Position numbers and translations under genes: made by a program | The notes under the pieces: model-generated | Told to the model about the DNA's origin: nothing | Databases searched by the model: none | The model's input: the letters and a program-made list of their open reading frames with translations, nothing else | In this document: positions 21,223-32,246 of the stretch, one piece after another | Layout: each line of letters begins with the position of its first letter | Position numbering within the stretch: position 1 is the first letter of the stretch | Assembly (NCBI GenBank): GCA_020080175.1 | Contig: JAGHQL010000212.1 | Coordinates: 1-41,948 of the forward strand | Origin: Glutinoglossum americanum | Taxonomy: Eukaryota > Ascomycota > Geoglossomycetes > Geoglossales > Geoglossaceae | Reading direction: 5' to 3' | DNA: 41,948 nucleotides

Positions 21223-24200
21223 ATGGCCCCTAACAAGCCCGGGGAGATACAGTGAGTCTCAAAGTCGAGCTATAGCCCAAATCAGCCCACTTGCTCATGG
21301 CTCGCAGCATCCCCGGGGCGATCTTGGAACAGGTCACCTCGGGCTTTCTGTCTGCCGATCAATCTGCGCAGGTTAGTTCCTAATATACCGCTTACGCGCG
21401 GGAAAGCTTACACAGATGCGGTCTCTTGAAGGAGCCAATAACCAGGCAGCTGGTTGAAGAAGCCATTGGGGCCCTCTGCTCAGGAGATGGAGTCATTGCT
21501 GGGAGACTTAGCGTGCAATCGTTCAGTGCATTGACAAGATTTCTTCTGAAAGCTGAGCCTTCTCTGGTTAAAGAGCGGGGACTATGTATTCTTGTGGTAG
21601 GCTGGCCAGCTCGATGGGATTTGGGGCTTACCGCACCCTCCATCTGACTTTCACAGGAGTCACTGGTTCGAAGCCGCAACCGTGGGAACAGCAAGGCCTC
21701 AATCGCTAAGTTTATCCGAAGGAAAACGGAAATAGGCAGCCAGATACTTCGGCACCTACTGAAGTACTTCACAGAAGCTAATGTGGCTGCTCAATTTAGG
21801 AGATGGGTACATCCCCCTTCCCCGGCATGTCCATCATATCCTAACGCTTTTTAGGTCGGATTTCTCTTGTGTGAGCTACTGAGGGATTCAGATGAGAATA
21901 AAGAAGCTCTCGAGCTGGGTCCTGCTGACCTACAGTATGAGCGTCTAGAAAAGCCTTGGCAATGGGGTTAACTAACGACAACTAGGAGATCACTTGGGAC
22001 TATTGCCCTCGAAGACAAGAACCAGAATTTGAAAATTATTTCTGGCCTAATTATAAGCCATCAGGTCACATTTGGCAGCAAAGGGGAGCTCTACTGGCCC
22101 CCCACAGTCAACAAGGAGAAACTAAAAGAGTTCCCGGAAACGGCCTCCGAGGACTCGCAGTGGCTTATCGGCTTTCAGTCATTTTTAGAGAAATTTGAGC
22201 TATCACAACCTCAGAGGGCCAGGTCAGTGAGGCAGCACACACCCCCAAACCCGCCGCTTACGCCTTTAGTGTACTTCCTGAACCTTTTGCCGTTACTCTC
22301 ACGATTGACAGTGAGGATATTTCGCATGAGGGGGGTATCTCGGTAGCTTTAGAAGGGGTCCTGACCTTACTTATCCCTCCCAATGGGCAGCCACCTCAGT
22401 TTATCGATATCCCCTTTCGAAATATCAAGCGCGTTGATATTCGCCCGTGCCAACAAGCAGAAGTACCTTTGGACCTTCTACCGGAACCCCCGGCAGATGT
22501 AGTATTACACCTTAGCCCACACGAGGGCCACACGCACCGCCATAACGCAAAAGAGAAATCCGCGCACGAAATCGTCATCTCTTTCTCTGGATCCTCAGAT
22601 GCAGCTGAAGTAGCTAGATACTTGAAAGGAAAGGCTATGAAAGTAAGTGAGACCGCTATATCGTTCATTGGTATAGAGAAAAAGGAATACAAGCCATTAC
22701 TGGGGGAACCATTGCCGAGTGGACGGGGGGAGAGATGGCTTGGTCTCAACGCCGGGCCGTTTGGCGACTTGGGCCGGGAACTGATTGGGAGCGTCCTACA
22801 GAACTCGTTTAGCGACGGCAACGAGTCGTTAGAACAACATAGGGTTCGAGAGACTATGTCCGGCGAAGAGGGCTTAGACCCTCCTGGAAAGGATTACGGT
22901 GATGGCGAGGAACAGACATCTGATGATTTCACAGCTCCTGTATCAGGCAGTAATGGCGTCCATAGGATAGACTCAATAGGCATATTAGGACAGGAGCTTC
23001 AAGGAGCATCACGAGATCAGAGCGGGCACTCCAACCCTAGCCCAGAACAGCTTCCCAACTCGCCACCAAACGCTAGAGATGCTCAGAGTCCATTGTCGCC
23101 CCGGCAGAGACGGAGGTTGAGACATAATCTATTAGAATTGGGGGCGGGCACAATTGGCAATACCATGGAGGGCAGTTCAGACCAAGAAGGCAACGGAACT
23201 AGACGGAATTCTGTTGCTAACCGCCAGCTGCTTGGGAAACCATCAAAGAAACCACTGACCGGCGCGGATAAGCGCACAGCATCTAAGGGGTCCAACAAGG
23301 GCAAAGAAGTCGGCGAATATAACAGTAGCATTTACGATTTCGACCAACAAGAGGACCCACCCCCAAGACCACAGAAAATTGCTGTTAAGCCTACTAAGGA
23401 GGTCGTGACTGCGAGTCGTCCTAACATTGGGGCCCCTGCCGCGAGGAGCAAAGAGTCGCACTCAAAGAATAAAAAAGCGAAGGATGCGCCAGCCATCCTG
23501 AAAGGAAGAGCCGGATCGCCCACCAAGTCAACGGACTGGAATGAGGCATTCGAGGAGAGAGGCGAGGATAAAGCTGTTCAGCTTCCCGCAAAACCTCTCA
23601 AGTCTAATGCAACAACCAAACCGAAGTCTAGTGGTTTAAGAAAAACACCCCGGGTTCCACTGGCCAAGATGGACGGCTCAAGTCGAAAGCCTCGTGGTAA
23701 GCCCACTGAAGCGGCAGCTGCGAGAAAGCGAAAATCGGCTCCTGTGGTCACTCAGCCGCTTCCGCTTCGGAGCCTACGCGCGGCAGCAGTAAGCGCTAAC
23801 CTCAGGATATTGAATATGGACAAGGGTTCTGAGAATGGTAGTGTTATCGACACACAACAAGAGGGAGGTGATGTTAGCCAGGGTAAAAATGACCCAGTAG
23901 CCCACAAACCATTGCTAGAGGAAACCCCGACCGAATCCATGACCCCAATAGGTTCAGATGTGAGTATTCAGTCTGATACGGATCAAGTTGGCCGAATCTC
24001 ATCAACCGGAAAGGTCCCCGGTATAGCAGTACGAACTAGCAGTAGCGTAACCCCAACTACGATCGCCAACGACTTCCGGGTGCAGGGCGATGCGGAACTA
24101 CCGGGATTGAACGCTAAGGATGGCCGCAGTAATATGGCGCAGCCTAACGTAGAGGATAGAGCAGAGCCCCCTAACCTCCTAACACGACCCAAAGGGCACG

Positions 24201-26599
24201 CCACTCCTAGCCCGGTAAAAGGAGCACCCACCGCATTCGGCAGCCTTCTAAGTAACCTACCCATAGAAGGCATGCCATCCATCAGCATCTTGGACACTAA
24301 TGCTCAGGGAGTTACTAGGGGCACCCTGACAGGGGGCGAGGACGTCAAACCTCTCGAACAGAAGTTTGAACGCACCACTGGTGAGCCAGATGAAGTAGTG
24401 AGGGTTAAGCTGGCTCGGAGACCTCCAATTGTGGATAAAATGCATAGTGCTTTAGCCGCTATACATGTTCCACCGAGCTCCAAGCCGTCTACCAAGACGG
24501 GCATCTCCCCGCTGGACATCCAGAAAAGCCCCAAAGACATCCCGCCGGAGTCGCCTCTGGGCAAACGCCAGTGGGAGATAGCCTCAGGAGAAATGAAAGA
24601 GGATAGGACCGATATGGCATCGAAGAAGCTGAAAGCGGGAGTCTTATCAGACATACCGAAGGCAGTCGCAAACTCCAGAGCAGCCAGTTTGGATGCTAGG
24701 GTTCCCACTAGAAATAAAGCGGTCCCAAAGGCTGTCTCGCCTCCCAAGATGCCACCAAAGGGGCCAGTAAGCGTCATTGAGCTCTCCTCTGATGAGAGTG
24801 ATGATGTCTCCTACTATTCTAGCAGTTCGTCCGGCCCAGAACCCGCAGCACAGGCCATGATGCAAGTCTCCGACAAGCTTCAGGGGGCAGCAGTAGCACG
24901 TCACGAAGACACAACGGGCGCTCAGAAGCCTTCTATAAAACCGTGTGCGGTTATACTCCACGCTCCGCAAATTCAAGCAGACTTAACTCCCAGACGCAAT
25001 AAAGGGCAGAGTACAGCCTTGGTAGATGATCGCCTCTCTAGTAAGCCAAAGGTAGTGGGTTGGAGCGGGACTGGTCCTAGGAATCAAGGCCGGGTTGTCC
25101 AGAGGGACGCACTCACAGCTGAGGGGGGCCTGCTAGAGCAGGCCCCCCAGCCTATCCAAAGACCAGTCCAAGAGGCTCACTACAAAATAAAAGAATTAGC
25201 GGCTGGGGGGCAACCTCAGCGAATTACCCATACGCGGGGGAATCAATTGTATCAGACCACTCAGTCACGGTACCGGAATGGAGCCAAGCCGCATTCTGGA
25301 AAAGGGAAACAACCCAAATGCACGCCGAAGGCACTGCCTCCACCCATGAAGATAAAGCGGCAAGCTCCACCTCTTTTCGTTCCTAGAACAAATGAAGATG
25401 TGGTCCTAAACCGTGGCGAGAGCCACAGCACTCCTATCGTGGAGATTTCGCGAAAGCAGACTTTCCACCGAGCAAGAGTTGAAGAAAGTGGCAGTCCCAT
25501 CCCTAAAATGAAATATTTTAGCCAGGAGACTAGGCACACCGATAGCCTCCGAGACGCTATGACTAAGAGTACTTCTGCGAAGACCGTCAACGACCTTGAG
25601 AAAGAGCTCTCGTTGGACGGGGGGCTCTTAAACGACAACCAAATAGATACTCTCGTAGCAGAAGATGCTCATTTGACCACAGAACCTGAGACCGCCTTCT
25701 CAAGCAATCGCAAACATGGTCCACGCTCACCTTGGGCTGCATCTGAAATCGAGTTTGTCGATCAGGAGACGGTGAATATCATACAAACTGAAGGGGTCCC
25801 ATCTGACCCATTCACGACCTTTCGCCCAAAGAGTTTGAACAGGTTTACACAAAAGCTACAGGCAATAGGGGTTGGTTTCCAGGCTCCAGCAAAACGGAAA
25901 CGTGGTGGACCGGAACAGGCTACCACCAAGAGGGTCAGGAATAGCATGGTAGGGGAAGGAGGACAAACAAAGGGGGCCGCTAAGATAACTAAAATTGATC
26001 TGAGGCAGGACCCAGATAGGACACTCGTCAATCTGGGGAGTGATTTGGAACTGCAGATGTCGTCCAGTGGTAGGACAACGTACTCAGGAGCATCTCAAAA
26101 CACGAGTGGGTCCTCCAGCTCCGATGACCAACGATGGAGTCTCAGGAAGGACCCCAGGAAGCAGTGGAGAAAGTCCTTGAAGCCCCATCAGTCCAACATG
26201 CTTGATATACTATATCAGGTTTCAGACGTACGGTCCTTCACGGTCTCTTGCGCTAAGTTCAAACCTTCTACTAACACCATGCTATAGGACCTCATTCGCC
26301 ATCTTACCGACAAGGAAACTTGCATAGAAGATATCGTGCATGACTACCAGCGTGGTGGCACGAAATTAATCCAAGAACTAGAACAGTCGTATCAGAGAGA
26401 TTGCGACGCATACCGAGTCGCACTTGGGGAAGTCAGCATAGCATTGAAGGGCAAGTTCATAGAGGCAAGGGGCAGAATAAATGAGGATGTGAAGCAGCTG
26501 AAGGGCAGCAGCGTGGCTGCGGCGAGGAAAGACTGGAGCGATGGCCAAAAGGTGTTGATGAGCCGGTTGAAGGCGGCAATGGACTTTGTCAATGCCTAA
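21223..26599 (+). CDS. Candidate meiotic chromosome-axis core protein (Red1/Rec10/SYCP2-like)
   Basis: Eight exons (21223-21251, 21308-21371, 21450-21596, 21657-21806, 21855-21934, 21986-22222, 22270-26218, 26288-26599) give 4968 nt and 1655 residues in frame. Residues 1-235 are all-helical and repeat-like (LVEEAIGALCS, ALTRFLLKAEPSLV, ILRHLLKYFTEANVAAQF, VGFLLCELLRDSDENKEAL). Residues 236-360 are strand-rich (FAVTLTIDSEDISHEGGISV, ALEGVLTLLIPP, FRNIKRVDI, HEIVISFSG) and end in a helix, like an Spt16M/PH fold. About 1150 polar, disordered residues follow, with basic clusters (AAAARKRKS, SPRQRRRLRHN) and a SUMO-interacting motif at 1071-1078. Residues 1552-1655 form a charged helix suited to a coiled coil. 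ARM-like plus PH-like plus disorder plus coiled coil is the plan of SYCP2 and Red1, which build axes and recruit HORMA proteins. The match is by architecture, not by a diagnostic motif; another large nuclear scaffold is possible. Confidence 0.7.
24765..24805 (+). other. SUMO-interacting motif coding segment in the axis-like protein
   Basis: The segment encodes SVIELSSDESDD around residues 1070-1081. A hydrophobic VIEL core followed at once by serines and acidic residues is the classic SUMO-interacting motif with a phospho-tunable tail. SUMO binding itself is inferred. Confidence 0.65.
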
Positions 26600-27992
26600 C
26601 GATTTGCTGGAACACTTAGGAGCCGGTCGGGTCTACTGACCCCACGATCTATTGCTCATTGCTAGCCAGCTACCATGGTATCATGTAGCAACCTATATAG
26701 TTGCATTGATTGATGTTTCCAAAAGCAATGGTCACGATTTATGAAGTTGCTATTACATTTACCTTTACTTAGAATCCAATAGACACAAATCCCGTGCTCC
26801 GTAGATCGCGGAATAAAACCGAGCTCCACTAAACTTGCGACTTTTACATGCCACAAAAAGACCTACGTAGCGGCGAGTCTCAAACTTTGAGCCGTCATAT
26901 TGAATTGGCTCAGTCGATACGTCATCATACATCAAGGTCTGTTACATATATTACCGCGGCCGGCAATCACCAACACGAGCTTTCATTCCACAGAGCTGAG
27001 AACCTCCTCCCCTCGACCACACACCACAGTCCCCACCCAAGAAGCAACGAGTCAGCCCCCTGATCACCAGCTCCAAAAAAAAGGGATGCGCTACACAGCC
27101 ATCTCCACGACACTAGGTGACAAAAAAACCTCGGCATCCCCAACGAAAAATCCCACGCACTAGCTGAAGGCGGGATGGCGAGGGGTAGTAGGTCTCCCTG
27201 TCGGTGCTGCCAGGGAGTACTCGTAGAAGCGAGCTTTTCCAAGCGCAGCCCTGCCGACTGGGGCCGCTGAGGAGAGCGCCTCCCGTGGGAGCGCAGATCG
27301 GTTCTAGTCAGCGCCGTCACGGATGCGTTTATGTATGCTGTGGGCTCGATCGAACATCCATTTTGCTGCGGGCACAGCTGCAAGGAGCTTGGTGATGAGT
27401 TTCGGGTCCGCCCGTGTCTCTCTGTTGGGTCCTCACGCTCGTCCCGTCGCTCTGCCCTCGCATGCAAGCTTACTACGTTACTCCGCTCAACCGGGGTCGA
27501 CTGTGCCTTGGTTGTGTGGTATGGCCCCTTCCGCCTCAACGCACATCATCGATCGTTGGAGGTCTGCAGCGAGCTTCCTAGCGAGATACGGTGTACTTGG
27601 CTGTATCGATAGGAATGGTTAGAGCGTGGAGCATCCTGATTCAGAGATGGTGATTAATTTCTGGAACCGTGGCGTAAACGGCCGAGACGATGTTAGAGGC
27701 AGAGGATTTGGTAACTTCCTCTCAGTGCTAACCCTTGGAAGTTCCATCCAGAGATCGTCCTGTCGTCTCTCGGGCGATCTGAGACTTCCCGAACGTACGT
27801 ACTCCTATACGGACTTCCTCTCTCATCAAATGATTTGCGTGGGCGCCTCAAGAAGCGTTGTTACTATGCTGCAACTATGTAGCGGCCAGCGGTTAGGGTA
27901 AAAAGTTGTCGAGTAGCAGCCAACCCGTTCCAGTATGTAACCCAATGTTTCAGTGAGTTAAGCCAGGGCCCCAACAACTTGAACAATAGCCC
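26600..27992. other. 1.4-kb region between convergent genes, no supported gene
   Basis: The axis-like gene ends on the left (+) and an unknown membrane-protein gene ends on the right (-), so both 3' regions lie here. Open frames occur on both strands (for example 26967-27539 minus and 27323-27622 plus), but they overlap each other, lack family features and have low-complexity stretches. On the minus strand, in a third frame, a short protein-like segment ending near 27306 (KLLAAVPAAKWMFDRAHSI) could be a gene remnant; a stop sits close upstream and I could not extend it. Confidence 0.5.
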
Positions 27993-28912
27993 TCAGCGCT
28001 TCAAAAGTCCAATGTCTTTCCGAAATTTTAATAAAGAGAAGAAAAATAATGCATAGAGGGCCCAGAAAATGACAATTAATGATAGATGAAGTACAGGCAA
28101 AATTTTAGGTAGAAAAGGTTTGAGTTGCAAACCAGCAGCAGCGGTTAATGCAATGAACAAGTATTTAAACACATATCTGGTGATTACCATATAGAATAGA
28201 GTCCATGCCACCACACCCTTCTTACAGCCGCGAATTGCGGTTGCAGCGACAGTGGAAACGAACTCTGGGAGCGATAGACCATAGGTTTTATACCACTCTA
28301 TAGCTATTCGTCGGGATCCTAAGGTTTGACTGACTGCGTACCTAGATGCACCGAGCATACTGAGAGCGGAATGAGAGAGTCGAAACACCTGCAGCTGAAC
28401 ATGAGCTGCCCTTTTGTCTAGCCCGCTACTATAAGGCGGAGGACCCAAATCTTTCTGCAGCGCCTTCTCACAACTCTGCGTGAGGGTCTTGCCTGTGGCC
28501 TGTATACAGTTAGCCTCCGAGAGCCTGCGAAACATATTTTTGACTTCAGTTGTTTGACCTCGACACTTCTGCAGTCGTCTCGAAAATCCTTGAGGCTAGT
28601 CCATTGACTCTGGTGATACGCCTTAATAGCCAGTTTGACCCCAAGAATTGCGAGTGTCACCCCCAAGAGCCCGAGGAGGATTTGAACCATGCTGAATGAC
28701 AAGAGAAACTCCTTGAGGTTCGTCCACAAGGTTGCAAGTCTCGCTTTCCGCGAGTTCCTACCAATCCGCACAATGGCTTGGCGCCTCTGGACTCGCTCCA
28801 AGCGATTGTTTGGACGGATAGAAGCGGGGGTGGCGGGTAATGGAGGATCGATGGCAGGACTCAACGTAGTTGAGGTTGAAAGCGTAGGAGGCGCAGACCC
28901 CGTGTCCGGCAT
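27993..28912 (-). CDS. Unknown multi-pass membrane protein
   Basis: I do not recognise this protein. Two exons, 28912-28559 and 28499-27993, give 861 nt and 286 residues. The 59-nt intron has CTAAC nine bases before its ACAG acceptor; splicing joins LKDFRDDCRSVE to ATGKTLTQSCEKALQ in frame. Residues 1-45 are Pro/Ser/Thr-rich. A span begins near residue 75 (VQILLGLLGVTLAILGV). The middle has conserved-looking text (LGPPPYSS, SRRIAIEWYKTYGLSLPEF), and two or three hydrophobic spans lie in the last 90 residues (VVAWTLFYMVITRYVF, FIALTAAAG, LHLSLIVIFWALYALFFFSL), ending in a basic tail. It may belong to a fungus-specific family. No function can be given. Confidence 0.65.
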
Positions 28913-30270
28913 AGCTGAGGGCTAGAGAAGTTAGATATGCTGACGAGGAAAATAGCATCACTAAAACTCACTTGCTTGTTGCAGAAAGGCGTGTCAGGCT
29001 GCTACAGCACGGTCCTCCTGTTGCACTTGATAGGTACCATGTTGATCGTGTGGCGTTCAGGCTAACTTAGCCGTCAGGTAATCGTTCGGGGGCGGACGTA
29101 GAACTCCCTGGGCCGCACGGTAAGGGTTTGCTATCGATAGCTGAGTATCTCCGCTAGTAGACAGATGGTGATGGTGAGATTTATTCACGCGGCAGGTGGA
29201 GGGCATAAAGGTCAGCCTCGCGGAGGCAAAGAACGTGGGGTGGGGCAATCGCTGGTTTAGATGTCACTCGAGCTGTCGCTCTGGAATCGCCCGTGTTGCG
29301 CCACATCGGGAAGAGCCAGCGAGCAAAGCAGCACCAGTCTCACGGGATCACCGCGGTCCGCAATCGAAGCCTTCCAGCAGAGCTCAACGGGCAGCGTACC
29401 CAGCTCGCAAGGTGGGATGCACACACGAGCACAAGCCAGCAGCGGCGTCGCTAAATAACAGGTGTTGTCCGATTAACAGCCTAGTGATAGCTCCCGGGCA
29501 TTGTACACCGATTGCAGCAAACGTGGAATAGAACATGCTGATTCCGAACGTCATCGACGCTGTCCTTGAGGCCCTTCCATCGCCGGCTCTTGCAGCCGCG
29601 TTAGATATCCCCGACTCCAATTCTTTTCTTTTGACACGGGCTGGCGGAGGATGGTAGCGTCACTAGGATTTCCTAACATGCCGAAAGTCAAAACTCCTAG
29701 GACCTTCTGTGGCATCTCTAGCTATTGGTCCTATTGGTCGTACGGATTGCCAAGTTAGTTATTATTCCACAAAATGATTTCATTCTCACAAGCTAGTTGT
29801 TTAAAGAAATAAATAGTATTTACTATGTAGTAAACTTGTGTGAGTTACCTGTAATAGGTACTTGCAAGACTTGTAGCATCTACATACTTTTTGTTGTAGT
29901 TGCTACCCACTGCGATAATCTGGCCTCGGTCTTTGCTGGGGTTTTTCCTCTAAACGATACTTTACCTCATGTGTAATTTGTAGCTAGCACATTCCCACCC
30001 CGCCTCGTCCGAGACAACCTCAACTTTCTACTTCCGCGCCCAACACGTCCGTCTATACGTCCGGGGTGAGATTAGTAATTATTTTTCCAGCCGTCGCCTC
30101 AACCCACGAGCTTCGCGGTGTTCCGAGGGAAGAATGCACTCGTCGGGATTCCATCCTTTCAAAGGAAGGGTGAGTGGGCTGAGTAGGCACTTTGGAGATT
30201 CGGTATGGCCGTCCTCATGACGAGCAATATTTCTACCCCCGGGTCGATCCTCCAGTTTTGCTATCGCTGG
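28913..30270. other. 1.36-kb divergent spacer, no supported gene
   Basis: The neighbours are divergent, so this holds two promoters. The part from about 29000 to 29640 is GC-balanced with short open frames that match nothing. From about 29700 to 29960 it is AT-rich. Two inverted CCAAT boxes sit side by side in the repeated CTATTGGTC near 29722-29740. A pyrimidine-rich tract precedes the Den1-like gene. In-frame ATGs at 30204 and 30216 lie upstream of the start chosen for that gene. Confidence 0.55.
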
Positions 30271-31378
30271 ATGATTCGTCGGCAGCAGTCTTTGCAGCGG
30301 GCTTACTTCCAAGAGTCGCAGTTGAGACCCGACGATGCGTATCTCAGTTGTGAGTTTTCCCCAACCTGCATATTCTAAAGGACTGCTAAATGCGCCACTG
30401 CTAACATTTTTTTGGACATCTTATAGACCACGATGTCCGATGTAAGTTTTTGTCCCTGCCGCAACCTCTTTCCCTCGTTTCTAAAGGACAACCCACGACT
30501 AGTAACGAAAGAAGACGTCGACACCTTGAAAAACGACTGGCTGACTGATAATGTGAGTTGAAAAATAATCGCACTCTTCAGGCGGCCGTACCCTGCTGAC
30601 TTTATTGGCAGGTTATTGCATTTTGGGAAGAGTAAGTCTCAAATTCTGCAGGAGGGCCCCGAGACACAATTCGGCATGTTAATCTAATTGCCTCCGCGGC
30701 AGGTTACTCGAGCGTGAACAGCTCAAACACTATCCAAACTCCAACATAGTCCTTCTCCGCCCCTCGATGTCCTTCATGCTCATACAAACCGCCGATCCGC
30801 TGTCCCTCAAGGACGCCCTCCCTGATTTCTCCAAAACGACACACATTTTCCTCCCCATCAACGACTGCCGCAACGTCGAAATCGCTGAGGGAGGCAGCCA
30901 TTGGTCGCTCCTCTTGGTCAGCATCCTGGACCGCATGGCATTTCACTACGATTCTCTATTCCCTCACAACGCTCATGAGGCGGAGGTGGCGACGGTTCGA
31001 CTGGGTAAGCTTCTCGGGAAGCCATTGAGGTTCCTAGATCTCCCGGACAGCCCGCAGCAGGACAACAGCTCGGATTGTGGCGTGTTTGTGTGCCTGCAGA
31101 TGCGACATCTGCTGATAAAGCGGTTGCTAACCGCGCCGTCGGAGCAGGCGGTTAGCATGAGCTTAGCAGGAAAAGAAGTTGACGCGACGTCGGGAAGAAA
31201 GGAGATATTGAAAATCATTGAGGGCTTCCGGCGGGAGGGGGAGAAGAGGCGGTCGTGAGTTGAGAATTCCCCCTCATGCTTGATTAACTAATTGAGGAGT
31301 GTTCGTAGGCGGAGCACGAGCCCCCATCGAGGCAGAGGAACGCCCCAACGAACCAAAAGCCCGCCTCGAATTGAATAA
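30271..31378 (+). CDS. den1: NEDD8-specific protease of the Den1/SENP8 type (Ulp1-family cysteine peptidase)
   Basis: These C48 peptidases remove NEDD8 from cullins and other proteins or process its precursor. Six exons (30271-30349, 30427-30441, 30503-30552, 30612-30631, 30703-31254, 31309-31378) give 786 nt and 261 residues. Exons 2 and 4 are only 15 and 20 nt. After splicing, LTKEDVDTLKNDWLTDNVIA gives the conserved D-W-L-x-D substrate channel entry. The catalytic set is H121 (GGSHWSLLL), D138 (FHYDSL), Q174 (PQQDNSSDCG) and C180. Its short length, single domain and NDCRNVE before the His favour SENP8/Den1 over Ulp1/Ulp2. The basic Ser/Pro-rich tail ending SPPRIE depends on the last intron; without it the protein would end at RRS. 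Upstream ATGs at 30204 or 30216 would add 22 or 18 residues. Confidence 0.88.
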
Positions 31379-32246
31379 AACCTTAGATTCAGCTATAGCA
31401 TTTTGCGGTTCCCCATCTCAACTTCCCCGGCGGTTGCTTTCTAGGGCGTTCCTTTGCTCTGAGCACCCTTAAATACAAAACTAGCTCAGCTGCGCTCTCA
31501 CCCCTTCCGTTTATCCTTTCCTTCCTATTATTGATATTACTGAGCATTGAGCTGGCTGGCTGGAGCAGACAGCGAGGTTTACGGAAAACTCTTCGACACT
31601 AAAAAAACCCAAAAAAACCGGGACGGTGATGCATATCAAGAAAAAGACGCTTTGAATGATATCCCCTACTCTTCTTTTGTTTGCTTCCATTCTTGCATTC
31701 TCACACAAGGAGAGAGACTCCACTTAGAGCGTGATGTCGACGGGGGCCTTTTCCTCATTTATCGCCCCCCATTTCTCCCACCAGCTCTGTCTGTAACACT
31801 AGCAGCATACTAGCTTCCTTCATCTTTTCCTCCTCTCCATTGATATCACAGAGGGATGGGCTTTCTGCAGCAAATATACCACGCACAACGAAGAAAGAGC
31901 AAGAAATGCGCATTTTTCTATTATTTTTTCTCTCCTATTGCGCCATACTGATGGCTTTCAAATCCATCTATAACTAGCCATGTTAGGGTGGTGATGATTG
32001 CAGATTACAGATAAAATACAAAGAGTTTGACGATGGTTCTCCTTTTCCCCAGGGATTGTGGTGGTGAGGTGGGTTAGAAGGGAAGTGGGGAACGTATCTG
32101 TGCGACGGCTCTGTGAGGTGCGATAGCCCCACGAGGTTGCATGTATCAGATACGGTTGACACCCCTACCCCTACCGCCCACTCTACCCAAAACAAACCCC
32201 GTCCCTATCCATTCTAACCCAAAAGACCCCCTTTCCACCCCCTCTC
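31379..32246. other. Spacer with low-complexity sequence
   Basis: The left part is the Den1-like gene's 3' region. It contains A-rich stretches near 31600 and T-rich stretches near 31920. The open frames at 31511-31723 and 31547-31813 lie opposite each other and have no family features. From about 32155 the top strand turns strongly C-rich. No gene is supported. Confidence 0.55.

Noticed and set aside
26967-27539. 190-codon minus-strand frame between convergent genes
   Set aside because: Overlapped by plus-strand frames, no motif, low-complexity stretches and no splice support; I cannot defend it as a gene.
30079-30312. Minus-strand open frame upstream of the Den1-like gene
   Set aside because: It overlaps the likely first exon and leader of that gene on the other strand and has no family features.
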